From a bacterium (GTDB lineage Bacteria > Elusimicrobiota > Elusimicrobia > UBA1565 > UBA9628): DNA of 6,376 nt. This document shows, one piece after another, positions 5,852 through 6,376 of this stretch (within the stretch, counting starts at the first letter, position 1; each line of letters opens with the position of its first letter). The stretch covers positions 1 to 6,376 of the forward strand of contig JAJYFI010000104.1 of NCBI GenBank assembly GCA_021790955.1, read 5' to 3'. A model generated the notes under the pieces. The model did no database searches, was not told where the DNA came from, and saw only the letters and a list, made by a program, of their open reading frames with translations. Made by a program: the position numbers and the translations under genes.

Positions 5852-6376
5852 TCAGGTTGCTGCGGCGAATCTGTTTTTGAAGCCCGCCTGGATGAGCGTC
5901 GAGGCCAGGCTGTTGGTCAGCCAATAAAGCACGAGCCCCGAGGGGAGCTTCAGGAACATAAAGGTGAAGATCACGGGCATCCACTTCATCATCCGGGCTT
6001 GGGCGGGGTCCGGCAGCTGCTGGCCCATGCGGTTCTGCAGGAGCATCAAGAGCCCCATCACGACCGGAAGGACGTAATAGGGATCCTTCGCCGAGAGATC
6101 GCGGATCCACCAGATCCACGCCGCGCCGTGAAGCTCCCAAGCGTTGCGCAGAGCGCCATAGAGGGCGTAGAAGACGGGTATTTGGACAAGCATCGGCAGA
6201 CAGCCGCCCAAAGGGTTGGCGCCTTCCTTGCGGTAAAGCTCCATCATCTCGGACTGGAGGCGCTGGGAATCCTTCGAATAGCGCTGCTGAAGCCTGGCGA
6301 TTTCGGGCTGGAGCCTGCGCATGGCGGCCTGGGTCTTGAATGTCTTGAGCGTCATCGGGAACAGGAGCCCCTGGAT
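5852..6376 (-). CDS. yidC: membrane protein insertase YidC/Oxa1, C-terminal part only
   Basis: YidC inserts and folds inner-membrane proteins, alone or with SecYEG. The window holds the last 174 residues; the frame runs open to the edge, and the N-terminal TM1, any periplasmic domain and most of the first core TM are outside. What is visible is the end of the first core helix and the following cytoplasmic helical hairpin (PMTLKTF, then MRRLQPEIARLQQRYSKDSQ and MMELYRKEGANPLGG), the conserved NPLGGCLPMLVQIPVFYALY TM segment (54-73), WIRDLSAKDPYYVLPVVMG (next TM, about 98-117), and MPVIFTFMF with LPSGLVLYWLTNSL (about 133-156). The C-tail after the last TM is short (AGFKNRFAAAT). At the residue aligning with the groove arginine of E. 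coli YidC (R366 in VRGIMYPLT), this protein has Gln (IQGLLFPMT). The wording WIRDLSAKDPYY and PSGLVLYW fits Gram-negative-type YidC. Identity is certain; the full length cannot be judged. Confidence 0.97.
   Translation of the reverse strand: MQGLLFPMTLKTFKTQAAMRRLQPEIARLQQRYSKDSQRLQSEMMELYRKEGANPLGGCLPMLVQIPVFYALYGALRNAWELHGAAWIWWIRDLSAKDPYYVLPVVMGLLMLLQNRMGQQLPDPAQARMMKWMPVIFTFMFLKLPSGLVLYWLTNSLASTLIQAGFKNRFAAAT

Overview
The window is GC-rich bacterial DNA with every gene on the minus strand and almost no non-coding sequence: the longest gap between genes is 19 bases. Read in the direction of transcription (right to left), the order is yidC (3' part), khpB/jag, mnmE, an MFS transporter, a small polytopic membrane protein, and mnmG (cut off at its C-terminal end by the window edge). 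yidC-jag-mnmE-mnmG is the core of the cluster that often lies beside the chromosomal origin (rpmH-rnpA-yidC-jag-mnmE-mnmG-rsmG-parAB). Upstream of the window one would therefore expect rnpA/rpmH, and downstream rsmG or parAB; neither is visible here. The organism cannot be named from this sequence. The presence of Jag, high GC and the YidC type suggest a diderm, non-enterobacterial lineage. Elusimicrobiota with high GC is only a guess.

Region by region: 5852-6376 encodes the conserved C-terminal membrane core of the insertase YidC. 5047-5832 encodes the RNA-binding protein Jag/KhpB (Jag-N, linker, KH and R3H domains) behind a near-consensus Shine-Dalgarno. 3670-5037 encodes the complete tRNA-modification GTPase MnmE, starting at TTG. 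2400-3704 encodes a 12-TM major facilitator resembling the Spinster family, whose likely start lies inside the 3' end of mnmE. 1688-2407 encodes a 239-residue multi-pass membrane protein with weak resemblance to the YIP1 family. 1-1695 encodes the first 565 residues of MnmG, the FAD-dependent partner of MnmE.

The genes look like one transcription unit. The last three junctions are overlaps (35, 8 and 8 bases), so translation of the transporter, the membrane protein and MnmG is probably coupled to the gene before each. MnmE and MnmG form the complex that modifies U34 of several tRNAs. YidC and Jag serve membrane-protein insertion and RNA-based envelope control. The most distinctive point is that two membrane-protein genes unrelated to tRNA modification are wedged between mnmE and mnmG and tightly coupled to them. 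I saw no RNA gene, mobile element, CRISPR array, terminator or clear promoter.
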